Assembly: GCA_017532885.1 (NCBI GenBank)
Contig: JAFXIS010000075.1
Span: 62,001 to 126,000 of the forward strand
Origin: Alistipes sp.
Lineage (GTDB): Bacteria > Bacteroidota > Bacteroidia > Bacteroidales > Rikenellaceae
Direction of reading: 5' to 3'
Length of the DNA: 64,000 nt
Numbering within the stretch: the stretch's first letter is position 1; each line of letters begins with the position of its first letter. The notes under the pieces are model-generated. The model made no database searches, had not been told where the DNA came from, and saw only the letters and a list, made by a program, of their open reading frames with translations. Shown piece by piece: positions 23,564 through 33,434 of the stretch. A program made the translations under genes and the position numbers.

Positions 23564-24724
23564 TTATCTAAAGAAGTTACGCATACGCTCGAAGATATTC
23601 TGCTTCTCGACGCTCTCCGCCCTCTTAAAATGAGTCTGCTCCGAGAGTTTCTCGACCAACTTGCGCTCCTCACTGTTGAGTGAATCGGGGATGGTAATAT
23701 CCACAACTATAAGTATATCGCCACGACCATAACCATTCACCTCGGGCAAGCCCTTTCCTCTGAGGCGCAACACCTTACCGGCATGTGTACCCGGAGCAAT
23801 CTTAATCTTCACTCTGCCCTCGATAGTCGGAACCTCGACCTCACCACCCAAAATTGCGGTTGTAACCGTTAGATTCAGGTTGTGAATAAGGTCATTTCCG
23901 TCGCGCACCAACTCCGGATTACGCTCTTCCTCAATCATAACCAAAAGGTCGCCATTTACACCACCATGCTGCGCGGCATTACCCTTACCCGACACAGTTA
24001 CGGCCATACCTTCGCCAACGCCGGCAGGAATCTTAATCTCGACAACCTCCTCGCCTCGCACGGTACCATTACCACCACATTTATCGCACTTGGCGGTGAT
24101 AATCTTACCCTCGCCACCGCATGTGGGACATACGCCCTGCGTCTGCATGCGGCCAAAGAAGGTATTTTCGACACGCGTAACATATCCCGAGCCGTTACAT
24201 GTCGAGCAGGTGCTATACGACGAAGAGTCCTTTGCTCCCGTACCGCCACACTTATCACAGGCTACGGTCTTATTTATCTTCAACTTTTTAGTCGTACCAT
24301 TTGCAATCTCGGCAAGTGTAAGTTTCACCTTTACACGAATATCCGAGCCACGGTTTACTCTGCGGCCACCGCTGCGACCACCTCCGCCAAAGCCACCGAA
24401 GTGACCTCCGAAGATATCGCCAAACTGCGAGAAGATATCCTCCATAGAGAATCCTCCTCCGAAGCCGCCACCTCCGAAGCCGCCACCCGCAGCACCACTC
24501 ATGCCGGCGTGACCAAATTGGTCATAGCGCGCACGCTTATCGGGGTTCGACAACACATCGTAAGCCTCGGCAGCCTCCTTAAACTTATCCTCAGCCTCCT
24601 TATCACCCGGATTCTTATCAGGGTGATACTTTATGGCAGCCTTACGGTATGCTTTTTTTATCTCATCGGCATTGGCGTTGCGCTGAACGCCTAACACCTC
24701 GTAATAATCTCGTTTTTCTGACAT
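23564..24724 (-). CDS. dnaJ: Chaperone protein DnaJ (Hsp40)
   Basis: Protein of 386 residues. Domains in order: J domain (1-70, with the HPD tripeptide in [10 protein letters not shown]) that stimulates the ATPase of DnaK; a Gly/Phe-rich linker (about 75-125); the zinc-binding region with four CxxCxGxG repeats ([32 protein letters not shown]); and the C-terminal substrate-binding domains. All canonical residues are present. It follows grpE after 25 bases. dnaK is not in the window. Confidence 0.98.
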   Translation of the reverse strand: MSEKRDYYEVLGVQRNANADEIKKAYRKAAIKYHPDKNPGDKEAEDKFKEAAEAYDVLSNPDKRARYDQFGHAGMSGAAGGGFGGGGFGGGFSMEDIFSQFGDIFGGHFGGFGGGGRSGGRRVNRGSDIRVKVKLTLAEIANGTTKKLKINKTVACDKCGGTGAKDSSSYSTCSTCNGSGYVTRVENTFFGRMQTQGVCPTCGGEGKIITAKCDKCGGNGTVRGEEVVEIKIPAGVGEGMAVTVSGKGNAAQHGGVNGDLLVMIEEERNPELVRDGNDLIHNLNLTVTTAILGGEVEVPTIEGRVKIKIAPGTHAGKVLRLRGKGLPEVNGYGRGDILIVVDITIPDSLNSEERKLVEKLSEQTHFKRAESVEKQNIFERMRNFFR

Positions 24725-24749
24725 TGCTCAATAAAATATTCAGGCCAAT

Positions 24750-25361
24750 TTACTCACCCACAACCACTTTGGCGTAACGCAACACCTTATCTCCCAACAT
24801 ATAGCCGCGCTGCACCACATCTATAACCAGACCCTTCTTATCCTCGCCGGCAGCAAATCGAGCCACAGCCTCATGGAAATCGGGGTTAAACTCCTTATCG
24901 AGAGCATCTATCTCGGTTACATTCTTCTGACGCAAAGCCTCCTCAAACTTCTGCAACACGAGTTTTTCACCACCACGCAAAGCCGCCAAATCATCACTCT
25001 TCTCCGAAGCAACAACCGCGCGGTGCATATCATCCAAAACCGTAAGCATAACCTTCAGCACATCGGCTCCTGCCGTAGCGACCATATCCATCTTCTCGCG
25101 CAAAGTACGCTTGCGATAGTTGTCAAACTCCGCCTGCAAACGCATATATTTATCGCGCCATATGGCAATTACCTCCTCCTGCGAAGGCTCTACAAACTCA
25201 TTTGCCTCATCGGCATTCTCCTCTGCCATTGTGTCAGTCGAAGGCTGCTCCTCGTCTGCCACATTGGCACATGACTGACCCTCGCACGAAGGTTCAACAT
25301 CTCCGTCACGGAAGCCTGCCTGCTCATTAACCTCTTGATTATTAACCTTTTCTTTTGTCAT
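24750..25361 (-). CDS. grpE: Nucleotide exchange factor GrpE
   Basis: Protein of 203 residues that releases ADP from DnaK. A highly acidic disordered N-terminus (about 1-65) precedes the long dimerisation helix (YMRLQAEFDNYRKRTLREK) and the beta-wing domain ending GYMLGDKVLRYAKVVV, which is the family signature. It directly precedes dnaJ and lies 56 bases after the RsmI-like gene. No CIRCE element was noticed ahead of it. Confidence 0.96.
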   Translation of the reverse strand: MTKEKVNNQEVNEQAGFRDGDVEPSCEGQSCANVADEEQPSTDTMAEENADEANEFVEPSQEEVIAIWRDKYMRLQAEFDNYRKRTLREKMDMVATAGADVLKVMLTVLDDMHRAVVASEKSDDLAALRGGEKLVLQKFEEALRQKNVTEIDALDKEFNPDFHEAVARFAAGEDKKGLVIDVVQRGYMLGDKVLRYAKVVVGE

Positions 25362-25417
25362 ATCTAAAAATTTTTCGTATTCTCTACTATTTATTGCGCA
25401 AATTATATGCCCAAGCC

Positions 25418-26131
25418 CTACCCTATAATAAATATGGTCGGTCGTTTGGCAATATCAGGCACGCCATCCTTACGCCACTGCTCTACACGGCGCGTTACGA
25501 TAATCTCATCGGGCGAGGTGATATCGCAAGCGATTGTAAGCCTTGTTACGGGAGAGAGCGTCGCAAGCATCTGCTCCACCAACTTCACATTTCGGTAAGG
25601 GGCTTCGATAAAAATCTGCGACTGATGCTCCACCTGCGCACGACGCTCAAATGATTTTATAGCCTTGGCCCTCTCGGGTGGCTTTACCGGCAAGTAGCCA
25701 TTAAATGCAAACGACTGCCCATTAAGTCCCGACGCCATAATTGACATAAGGATAGACGAGGGACCCACCAACGGAATCACACGAATACCCCGACGATGAC
25801 ACGCCTCGGCAACCAGCGCTCCGGGATCGGCAACTCCGGGGACTCCCGCCTCCGAGATAACACCCGCCGAGCGTCCCTCCAAAATCGGGCGTACCATAGC
25901 CTCGACAGCCACGCCCTCACGAGTATGTTCATTCAGTTCGACAAACTCCAAGTCGTCAATCTTTCGCTCGATACCCGCCTTTGATAGAAATCTGCGCGCC
26001 GAGCGCACATTTTCGACAATAAAGTAATCCAACGAATTTATAACATCGCGATTTGCCTCCGGCACAACATCATAAACTGCCGTAGAGTCCGAAATCGGAC
26101 ATGGTATCATATATAACACACCCTTTGCCAT
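25418..26131 (-). CDS. RsmI-like SAM-dependent methyltransferase (tetrapyrrole methylase fold)
   Basis: Protein of 237 residues. It matches the RsmI/YraL branch of tetrapyrrole-type methyltransferases: LYMIPCPISD at the start, DYFIVENVRSARRFLS, VISEAGVPGVADPGA and VIPLVGPSSILMSIMASGLNGQSFAFNGYLPVKP. RsmI 2'-O-methylates C1402 of 16S rRNA, but true RsmI is about 280 residues long. This shorter form is a Bacteroidota paralogue whose target is uncertain. Its ATG overlaps the murF-alr stop by one base (TAATG), so translational coupling is likely. Confidence 0.88.
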   Translation of the reverse strand: MAKGVLYMIPCPISDSTAVYDVVPEANRDVINSLDYFIVENVRSARRFLSKAGIERKIDDLEFVELNEHTREGVAVEAMVRPILEGRSAGVISEAGVPGVADPGALVAEACHRRGIRVIPLVGPSSILMSIMASGLNGQSFAFNGYLPVKPPERAKAIKSFERRAQVEHQSQIFIEAPYRNVKLVEQMLATLSPVTRLTIACDITSPDEIIVTRRVEQWRKDGVPDIAKRPTIFIIG

Positions 26132-28482
26132 TACTCTCTTACATATATTCGTTTCACGCGCGCGGCCACAGTCGAAATTACCTCATATGAGATTGTACCC
26201 AACACCTCCGCCATATCCTCGGGAGTATTGCCTGCTGCGGGCGAGAAGATTGTAACCTCATCACCCTCCATAACGCCCTCTATATCCGTCACATCTATCA
26301 TGCAGCTATCCATACATATACGCCCGATGGTTGCAGCAGAGCGACCTCTTACAAGCATCGACCAGCGGCCATTACCCAAGTGACGGTCCAAACCGTCGGC
26401 ATAGCCTATTGGAATTGTAGCCACAAGGCTGTCGCGTTTCAGCTCCTCGCTGCGGCCATATCCTATTGTATCGCCTGCTCGGCGCTGCCTTAACTGCACG
26501 ATACGGGTTTTAAGTGTCGCCACAGGTTGCAACTCCTCATTATGACGATAACCATATCCATAAAGTCCCAAACCCAAACGACACATATCGAAATGTGCCT
26601 CCGGGAAACGCTCTATGGCAGCAGAATTTGCCGTATGGCGAATTATATCATATGGTAGAGCTGCGGCCAACGCTCCGCTCATCTTATCGAAAAGGGCTAT
26701 TTGGCAACGCGTAAACTCATCCTCCTCGGGCATATCGGCACATGCCAGATGCGCAAATGCAGAGGCGACTTTCACGCTATCGCTTCCCGACAACCGCTCC
26801 ACAAGCAACGGGATTTCCTCCTCAACAAAGCCCAAACGGTGCATACCTGTATCCAATTTCACATGCACAGGATAATCCTTCATGCCATAGCTCTCCACAC
26901 TGCGAATAAAATCCTCAAGCGAATGCAGACTATAAATCTCCGGCTCTAAATTATACGCCACCATCTTATCGAAGCTCTCTGCATCGGCATTCAGCACCAA
27001 AATGGGCATCGTAATACCCTTCTCGCGCAGTACTATACCCTCGTCGGCAAATGCCACAGCGAGATAAGCTACACCTTGACGCTGAAGCAGTTGAGCTACC
27101 TCGACATCACCCGTACCATAGGAATGCGCCTTAACCATTGCAACGACACGATGATTCTTGGGCATAAAACTCCTGAAATAGCGAAGGTTATGCGCCATGG
27201 CATCCAAATTAACCTCCAAAACCGTAGTATGGCTCTTACTCTCCAAGCGATGGCACACGCGGCGTAGCGGATTTTGACGGTTACCCTTCAGCAGAATCGT
27301 GCGACCTGCGATATCCGAAGTTTTCATTTCTCGCAGGAGCTCTTCCTCGCTTTGGAACATTCGTAGCGGACACGCCAGCATATCAACCGTCAATCCTGAA
27401 GATTCTCCCACATATATCACCTCATCGACATCGGCACTTGCAATCAAAGCCGCAAGGCGACCATTATACTCCTCGTCACTCTCGCCACAACGATTCATAT
27501 TGGTTATTACGGCCAAAGTTCTCCCGCCGAGTGCAACATTTTGCAGCGTATCCAAAGCCAAAGCCAAGGCATTCAAATCCGAATTATAGGAGTCAAATAT
27601 CAGCGTCGAAGAGCCTACGCCCTCCTTAACCTCCATGCGCATTGATAAATCATCCACCTCGCCGGCATCATACCCGACCTCGCGGCATAAGCACCTTACG
27701 AGCGCCATATTTACTGCGGCAACATCATACACCGAAACCGAACGGTCATCCATGGCCGCATCTTTTATTTCGCAACTTAAAGCCATACGCCTCGCAACAT
27801 CGGCAATCTGAGGATATCCGCTATGATATATCATTTGTCGGGCATTGCGCGCCAAAAGTAATTTTTCGGCAATCAACTCCTCCTCCGTGGCAAAATTATG
27901 GCGATGCGCCTCTCCAATTGAGGTAAACACAACTACATCGGGGCGTATCATATGCTCCAGACGCACCATCTCACCCTTCTCCGAGATACCGGCCTCGATG
28001 AGGGCCAACTCCTCGTCCCCCTCCATCATCAACAGCGACAGAGCTACGCCTAATTGCGAATTATAGCTCATGGGCGAGGCAAAAAACTTCACCTCCGCAG
28101 GTAACGCACCGGCAATCCACTCCTTGACGATTGTCTTGCCGTAAGAGCCCGTAATACCTACTATCTTACCCTTGAACGAGGCTCGATGTATTGCCGCCAA
28201 CTGCTGCAACGCCTCCAGCGAATTATCCACACGCACAAAGCCTGCCTCGGGATATAGCCCCGCGTCGATATCTCGCTCAACCATAAATGCCCTTAAGCCT
28301 CTACAGTACATTTCGCCTATGAAGTCATGCGCATCATGTGCCTGACCACAAATAGCAACAAACATAGCACCTCCGCCAAAGGCGTGGCTTCGCGAATCGA
28401 CCACAACCTCGCGAACTTCGACATCCGTGCCAATATGCTTTGCTCCGCATATGCGGGCTATTTCCGATAGTTGATATCTCAT
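26131..28482 (-). CDS. murF-alr: Fused MurF ligase and alanine racemase
   Basis: Protein of 783 residues from the ATG at 28482; the GTG at 28500 would overlap mutS2 and adds nothing conserved. The N-terminal half is MurF, which adds D-Ala-D-Ala to UDP-MurNAc-tripeptide (Walker A VGITGSYGKT). The C-terminal half (from about residue 410, VLEVNLDAMAHNLRYF) is alanine racemase, with PLP Lys in MVKAHSYGTG and the Tyr-bearing TIGYGRSEEL and IPIGYADGLDR segments. The fusion joins D-alanine supply to its use in peptidoglycan synthesis and is known in Bacteroidota. In the MurF linker the usual central motifs look partly divergent, so ligase activity deserves a check. Confidence 0.95.
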   Translation of the reverse strand: MRYQLSEIARICGAKHIGTDVEVREVVVDSRSHAFGGGAMFVAICGQAHDAHDFIGEMYCRGLRAFMVERDIDAGLYPEAGFVRVDNSLEALQQLAAIHRASFKGKIVGITGSYGKTIVKEWIAGALPAEVKFFASPMSYNSQLGVALSLLMMEGDEELALIEAGISEKGEMVRLEHMIRPDVVVFTSIGEAHRHNFATEEELIAEKLLLARNARQMIYHSGYPQIADVARRMALSCEIKDAAMDDRSVSVYDVAAVNMALVRCLCREVGYDAGEVDDLSMRMEVKEGVGSSTLIFDSYNSDLNALALALDTLQNVALGGRTLAVITNMNRCGESDEEYNGRLAALIASADVDEVIYVGESSGLTVDMLACPLRMFQSEEELLREMKTSDIAGRTILLKGNRQNPLRRVCHRLESKSHTTVLEVNLDAMAHNLRYFRSFMPKNHRVVAMVKAHSYGTGDVEVAQLLQRQGVAYLAVAFADEGIVLREKGITMPILVLNADAESFDKMVAYNLEPEIYSLHSLEDFIRSVESYGMKDYPVHVKLDTGMHRLGFVEEEIPLLVERLSGSDSVKVASAFAHLACADMPEEDEFTRCQIALFDKMSGALAAALPYDIIRHTANSAAIERFPEAHFDMCRLGLGLYGYGYRHNEELQPVATLKTRIVQLRQRRAGDTIGYGRSEELKRDSLVATIPIGYADGLDRHLGNGRWSMLVRGRSAATIGRICMDSCMIDVTDIEGVMEGDEVTIFSPAAGNTPEDMAEVLGTISYEVISTVAARVKRIYVRE

Positions 28483-28489
28483 TCTACTA

Positions 28490-30988
28490 CTAAATATCAC
28501 TCTTAAATCTCACAACCGTAATACCTGCGCCACCTCTATCGGCATGTTCATCCTTGGCAGACTCCACAGCCGGCAACGAGCGCAAATATCGGCGTATCTC
28601 CTCCTTCAATGCTCCGGTACCTTTGCCATGCAGAATCGTCACGCCTCCGACACCTACCATCAATGCATCATCGACCAAATCCTGCACAACCTCCAATGCT
28701 TCGATGGCTCGCATACCTCTTACATCGACGCTATCCTTAAAGTTAAGTTTGCGCGTAGAGATATCAACCGACAAAACAGTACGCGGCTGCGAGGGCTGCA
28801 CGCTCTTTTTATACTCGGCATTTGACACCACGACCAACTTATCCTTATCGACCATCGTAAGTATCTGGCCAAATGCCACCTGAGCCTTCTTGCCCTTGAT
28901 GCTCTGAACCACGCCGGGAATCTGCTGTCCCTCGATTCTGACCTTCGAGCCGACTTCGATAGGTTTTACAACTTTCACTGTTTGCTGAGGCTCCTCCGTA
29001 GGCGTTTCGCCACGGCGTTTCTTACCCTCCTCACGGCGAGCCTTACGACGCATCAGGCGCTCCATTTCGCGTTCTACCTGCTCGCTATCGAATGCCGAGT
29101 CTATACTATCAACCGCCGCCTTAAACTCCTCCAACTCCTTACGCGCCAAACGAGTGAGCTCCTTCTCGGCCTGCGCCTCCTTAATGGTGCGAATTGTATT
29201 CTCAATCTGGCGATTAGCATCCGCCACCAAGCGTTGGGCCTCCTCCTTTGCCTTGCCGAGTATCTCGCGACGCTCCTCTTTGATGCGGGCAAGTTGCTCG
29301 GTATAATTGCTCTCCAGCTCCTCAACCTTACGGTCCGTAAGGCGTATCCTATCGCGTTTCTGCGACCAATAATGCCTATCGCGCGCAATCTCGCGAAGCT
29401 GACGCTCCAAATTAATATGGTCACTGCCCGCCTTATCGCTCGCCTTGCGGATAATATCTTCGGGAAGTCCCGTTTTGCGGGCTATCTCAATAGCAAATGA
29501 GCTTCCCGGCTTGCCCTGCTCCAACTTAAATAGCGGGCGGATATTCTGCACATCGAACATCATAGCGCCATTGGCTATGCCCTCAGTTCCCGTAGCATAA
29601 TATTTTATATTAGAGTAGTGCGTGGTAATAACTCCATAGCAGCCTCGTTCCAAAAGTCTTTCCAAGATTGCCTCGGCAATTGCACCTCCTATGACAGGCT
29701 CCGTTCCCGAGCCGAACTCATCGATTAAGACAAATGTACGAGGTGAGGCGGCCTGCAACATCGACTTCATATTGAGAAGGTGCGACGAATAGGTCGAGAG
29801 GTCGTTATCCATCGACTGCTCATCGCCAATATCTATGCAGATACTTTCAAATACGGGCAACTCGCTCGTCTCGGCAGCCGTAACGGGGAATCCACATTGG
29901 AACATATACTGCACAATACCCGCCGTCTTTAAGCATACCGATTTACCGCCGGCATTGGGGCCCGAAATAACCAAAATATGCTTCTCCTTATCGAGTTGCA
30001 TATCCAACGGCACCAACTCCTTCTTCTCGCGTTTTAAGGTCTGCGCCAGCAAAGGATGAAACGCCCTACGCAACACCAACCTGTCATCGGTTGAAACAAT
30101 AGGCTTTCCTGCGCCATTCTCAATAGCCCAACGCGCCTTTGCCCTGATGGCATCCATCTCGGCAAGGTACTCCCCTGCTGCGGCAATCGGCTCGGCATCG
30201 GGCATTAGCGACTCGGTAAAATCGGTCAAGATTCGCACAACCTCACGACGCTCGGCATACTCCAACTCCTTGAGTTGATTATTTAATTCCACAACCTCAA
30301 CCGGCTCGATATAGAATGTTTTACCCGTAGCCGACTCGTCATGGATAAAGCCGTTTAGTTTGCGTTTATTACCTGCCGACACGGGAATTACCGCCCTGCC
30401 ATCACGAATGGAAATCATCGCCTCGGCATCGACTATACCCGCCTTCTTGGCATTCGACAGCACCTGCTGCAAACGCTTGGCTACCTGCCCCTCATGTTCA
30501 CGAATCGTGCGGCGAATCATCAACAGTTCGGGCGAAGCACCGTCACGCATCGTGCCCTCATCGTCGATAATTTGGTTAATACGACGAATTATATCGGGGA
30601 ATACACATACTCGCTCGCTGCGCTGCCTGAGGCGGGGATATTGCTCTGCCTTGCGTCCCATAACGAAGCCGACCATATTACCCACAGCCGTCAATGCCAA
30701 ACGCAACACAGCTACCTCTTCGCAATCAAGGAACGCTCCCTCCACCGAAATTTTCGCCATAACACCCTCCATATCGGGGTACTCATCACGCGGCGCATCG
30801 CTATCAAGCATAAGCATCACGCGCATCTCATCGGCGATATCTTGACGCGACTCAATTGTAGCCCGCGAGGCGGAAAAACTCTCCGCCTCGATAAGCTGTT
30901 TTGCAGCCTGCATACTGCACAAGGCAGCCACTTGACTTCGAAGACGGTCAAAGCCTATCTTCTGCTCAAAATTCGCAGGATATATCAT
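28490..30988 (-). CDS. mutS2: MutS2-type ATPase/endonuclease
   Basis: Protein of 832 residues. A MutS core without the mismatch-recognition domain leads into the ABC-type ATPase, with Walker A GPNAGGKS at about 343-350 and Walker B LIDEFGSGTEP. A long coiled coil (about 510-660) is rich in Arg, Glu and Lys. The C-terminal Smr nuclease domain carries VDVRGMRAIEAL and HGKGTGALK. MutS2 acts on branched DNA, suppressing recombination, and in Bacillus it also splits collided ribosomes. It sits 15 bases behind the mlaD-like gene and 7 bases before murF-alr. Confidence 0.96.
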   Translation of the reverse strand: MIYPANFEQKIGFDRLRSQVAALCSMQAAKQLIEAESFSASRATIESRQDIADEMRVMLMLDSDAPRDEYPDMEGVMAKISVEGAFLDCEEVAVLRLALTAVGNMVGFVMGRKAEQYPRLRQRSERVCVFPDIIRRINQIIDDEGTMRDGASPELLMIRRTIREHEGQVAKRLQQVLSNAKKAGIVDAEAMISIRDGRAVIPVSAGNKRKLNGFIHDESATGKTFYIEPVEVVELNNQLKELEYAERREVVRILTDFTESLMPDAEPIAAAGEYLAEMDAIRAKARWAIENGAGKPIVSTDDRLVLRRAFHPLLAQTLKREKKELVPLDMQLDKEKHILVISGPNAGGKSVCLKTAGIVQYMFQCGFPVTAAETSELPVFESICIDIGDEQSMDNDLSTYSSHLLNMKSMLQAASPRTFVLIDEFGSGTEPVIGGAIAEAILERLLERGCYGVITTHYSNIKYYATGTEGIANGAMMFDVQNIRPLFKLEQGKPGSSFAIEIARKTGLPEDIIRKASDKAGSDHINLERQLREIARDRHYWSQKRDRIRLTDRKVEELESNYTEQLARIKEERREILGKAKEEAQRLVADANRQIENTIRTIKEAQAEKELTRLARKELEEFKAAVDSIDSAFDSEQVEREMERLMRRKARREEGKKRRGETPTEEPQQTVKVVKPIEVGSKVRIEGQQIPGVVQSIKGKKAQVAFGQILTMVDKDKLVVVSNAEYKKSVQPSQPRTVLSVDISTRKLNFKDSVDVRGMRAIEALEVVQDLVDDALMVGVGGVTILHGKGTGALKEEIRRYLRSLPAVESAKDEHADRGGAGITVVRFKSDI

Positions 30989-31003
30989 CTCTAAATTACT
31001 CTC

Positions 31004-32026
31004 TTATTTATTCTTCTTAGCCGCTTTTGCCGCATCCTCGGCATCTTTCATCTCCCGCTTAATAGCCTTCTTCTCGGCTTTAGCCTTTGCTTTGTCTACT
31101 TTTTTATAGGGATTACTGCCAAAAACCGCCACATTAATATATCGGCTTGGGTTGGCCTTCAAATCCTCCAACAATGCCGACAGATTATCACTCGCCACAG
31201 TTAAATTATCGTAAAGCTCCGTATCGCGTAGCAACTTACCGACACTGCCATCTACGCTATTTACCGCCGACAAAGCCTCCTCAACCTGCGACATCACGCC
31301 CTCAAGTTCTGCCACCAGATTAGCCTCAGATAATTGAGCCGAGAACTTGGACAAATTATCAATCAAGGTATCTATCTCACCCGAATTATCGCCCAAACTC
31401 TTCGAGAACTCACTCAACGACGAGAGCGCCTGCTCCAAATTATCCTTCTCGTTGGCGAGCATAGTGTTAATATTTTCCGTAACACCATCCACATTGGCGA
31501 TAATGCTCGTGAGAGCCTCCGAGTTTGCCTCGATAATTGTATTCACGCCATCCAAAGTCTTGGAGAGCTTCTCTACCACCTCCGTAAGTTGATCTTTCAA
31601 TGCTCCAAGCTCCGAGCCCGCCATTTCGAAGAGGTCGGGACTCACCTCGGTCGTAATAGTACCCTCGTCGGGGATAGCCTCTCCTGATTTACCATATATA
31701 ATCTCCACAGCCTTACCTCCCATCAATCCGTCGGTAAAGATTTTGGCCTTAGAATCTACCGGAATAGCATATCGCTTCTCGATAGAGAGTTCCAATTCAA
31801 CACCCTTTGAAGGGTCCTCATTCAGCGAAACGCGAGCCACCGAGCCCACTTTCACGCCATTAATCACAACGCGTGATGCAGGTTGAAGACCTCCGACCTG
31901 CTCATAATAGGCATAATATGTACAAGTGTTACTAAAAATCTCAGCACCCTTAAGGTAGCGGGCAACACCCCAGCCTACCAACAATACCGCTACGGCAAAA
32001 ATACCTACTTTAACCTCTCTTTTCAT
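31004..32026 (-). CDS. MlaD-like MCE domain protein
   Basis: Protein of 340 residues. One N-terminal helix (VKVGIFAVAVLLVGWGVAR) anchors it in the inner membrane, and an MCE domain follows (about 35-115: YYEQVGGLQPASRVVINGVKVGSV). A long helical region (about 120-290) and a Lys/Ala-rich charged tail follow. MCE proteins shuttle phospholipids between the membranes of the envelope, usually with an MlaE permease and MlaF ATPase. Those partners are not in this window. It follows the amidase by 14 bases. Confidence 0.9.
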   Translation of the reverse strand: MKREVKVGIFAVAVLLVGWGVARYLKGAEIFSNTCTYYAYYEQVGGLQPASRVVINGVKVGSVARVSLNEDPSKGVELELSIEKRYAIPVDSKAKIFTDGLMGGKAVEIIYGKSGEAIPDEGTITTEVSPDLFEMAGSELGALKDQLTEVVEKLSKTLDGVNTIIEANSEALTSIIANVDGVTENINTMLANEKDNLEQALSSLSEFSKSLGDNSGEIDTLIDNLSKFSAQLSEANLVAELEGVMSQVEEALSAVNSVDGSVGKLLRDTELYDNLTVASDNLSALLEDLKANPSRYINVAVFGSNPYKKVDKAKAKAEKKAIKREMKDAEDAAKAAKKNK

Positions 32027-32040
32027 ATCCTAATACTATA

Positions 32041-33279
32041 TTATTTCACAACCTTACCTCCATTGTAACGCACAATAAAGGCATCCTTAAAACTCTTTCT
32101 AACCGTTGCCAAGTGGCTTTGCGCCTCCTCACGAGTAGCAAATTCGCCATAGCAATATTTATATTTTGAGGCTCCGGCACCCTCCAAACGGCGCACCTTG
32201 CCACTATAACTCTTAAATTGCGAATCCTTCAAATTAACAACATTGGGCGATGCCATAATCTGAATAGTATACCCTGCTGACGACTTTGTCGCGGTAGCTT
32301 TTGCGGCACTTTTTTGTGCCGTAGATGCACCTCCACGGTCATCACTCTGCGAAGATTGCGTTGCAACCGAAGCAGAATCATTTCGTGTAGTAGTTGAAGC
32401 CGTTTTTTGAGCCTCGGTCGATGCGGTTTGCTTCGCAGTTGAAGTTGTCTGCGATGCCGCGTCATTTGCCGCAGCCACAGAGAAACTCTTACCCGACATA
32501 CGCTCGATATATCCCACATACTCCTTAACCGAGTTAAACAACATTCTCGCAAGCTCATTCTGTCCCTTCTGCGACTTCATATAAGCCAACTCCTGCGGGT
32601 TGGTCATAAATCCCAACTCGGTCAAAACACTCGGCATATCGGTAGCATACAGCACCTTAAGCAACTGACGGCGCGTTTTGCGGGCATTACGACCTCCCCT
32701 TGAGTATTGCGACTGCATTATCCGAGCCATCATTTCACTATACTCGCCATAAGTGAACTGCAAATTCTGAATATAAGCCCTCACCATTGCTGCCGTATTC
32801 TCATCCGACATATCGATAAGTTCCTCCTTGTTGTTGTTATAGAGGGCACTCTCGTTATAGCGCGTCTCCTTCTCGCTCTCTCCCATGATGAGCGTTTCAG
32901 GACCATAGACCGTACTCTTCGTTGCCGCATTTGCGTGAATCGAGATAAAGAAATCTCCCTCCGCGCGATTGGCAATATTGGCGCGCGCCGTCAAATCCTC
33001 ATTCAGCGTAGCGCCTAATGCCGTATCGGTCTTACGGGTATAGACAACTTTGATGTATGGTAGCTCCTTCTCTATCAGCGCACCGAGTTTAAGCGCCACG
33101 GCAAGGTTAATATCCTTCTCCATAACGCCACCGTATGTAGCACCCGGAAACGCTCGACCTCCATGTCCTGCGTCAATAACAATCACGAAGGTATCCTCCG
33201 CTTGAGTCTGGGCAAAAAGCACCTCGCTCCGTAGAGAGATAAAAAAAGCAAGTATCACATACCAAAACAAACGCTTCAT
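32041..33279 (-). CDS. N-acetylmuramoyl-L-alanine amidase (Amidase_3) with C-terminal SPOR-like domain
   Basis: Protein of 412 residues from the ATG at 33279, which gives a clean signal peptide (MKRLFWYVILAFFISLRSEV, cut after FAQ). The reading that starts at 33336 only adds a basic tail. The zinc amidase domain (about 30-245) shows VIDAGHGG (His), GGVMEKDINLAVALKLG (Glu), FFISIHANAA (His) and VLTELGFMTNP (catalytic Glu). It cleaves the bond between MurNAc and the stem peptide. A Ser/Thr/Ala-rich linker leads to a SPOR-like domain (about 335-405) that would target septal peptidoglycan. It heads the minus-strand block. Confidence 0.92.
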   Translation of the reverse strand: MKRLFWYVILAFFISLRSEVLFAQTQAEDTFVIVIDAGHGGRAFPGATYGGVMEKDINLAVALKLGALIEKELPYIKVVYTRKTDTALGATLNEDLTARANIANRAEGDFFISIHANAATKSTVYGPETLIMGESEKETRYNESALYNNNKEELIDMSDENTAAMVRAYIQNLQFTYGEYSEMMARIMQSQYSRGGRNARKTRRQLLKVLYATDMPSVLTELGFMTNPQELAYMKSQKGQNELARMLFNSVKEYVGYIERMSGKSFSVAAANDAASQTTSTAKQTASTEAQKTASTTTRNDSASVATQSSQSDDRGGASTAQKSAAKATATKSSAGYTIQIMASPNVVNLKDSQFKSYSGKVRRLEGAGASKYKYCYGEFATREEAQSHLATVRKSFKDAFIVRYNGGKVVK

Positions 33280-33385
33280 ATAAAAACCGCCAATTATCCG
33301 AGAAACAGCCCTGAGTTTTATTTTGCGAATTTTCACTTTTAATAAAATTCAAGGCGATTTCTTAGTGTTATTACATAAAAAACGC

Positions 33386-33393
33386 TATATTTG
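33386..33393 (+). promoter_or_regulatory. -7 promoter box for the LptD-like gene
   Basis: TATATTTG matches TAnnTTTG. It places the transcription start near 33398 and leaves the GTG at 33435 as the first usable start. Confidence 0.6.
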
Positions 33394-33434
33394 TCGGTTA
33401 AAATACGCGTGCGCAAGAAATATTCTCTTACCTC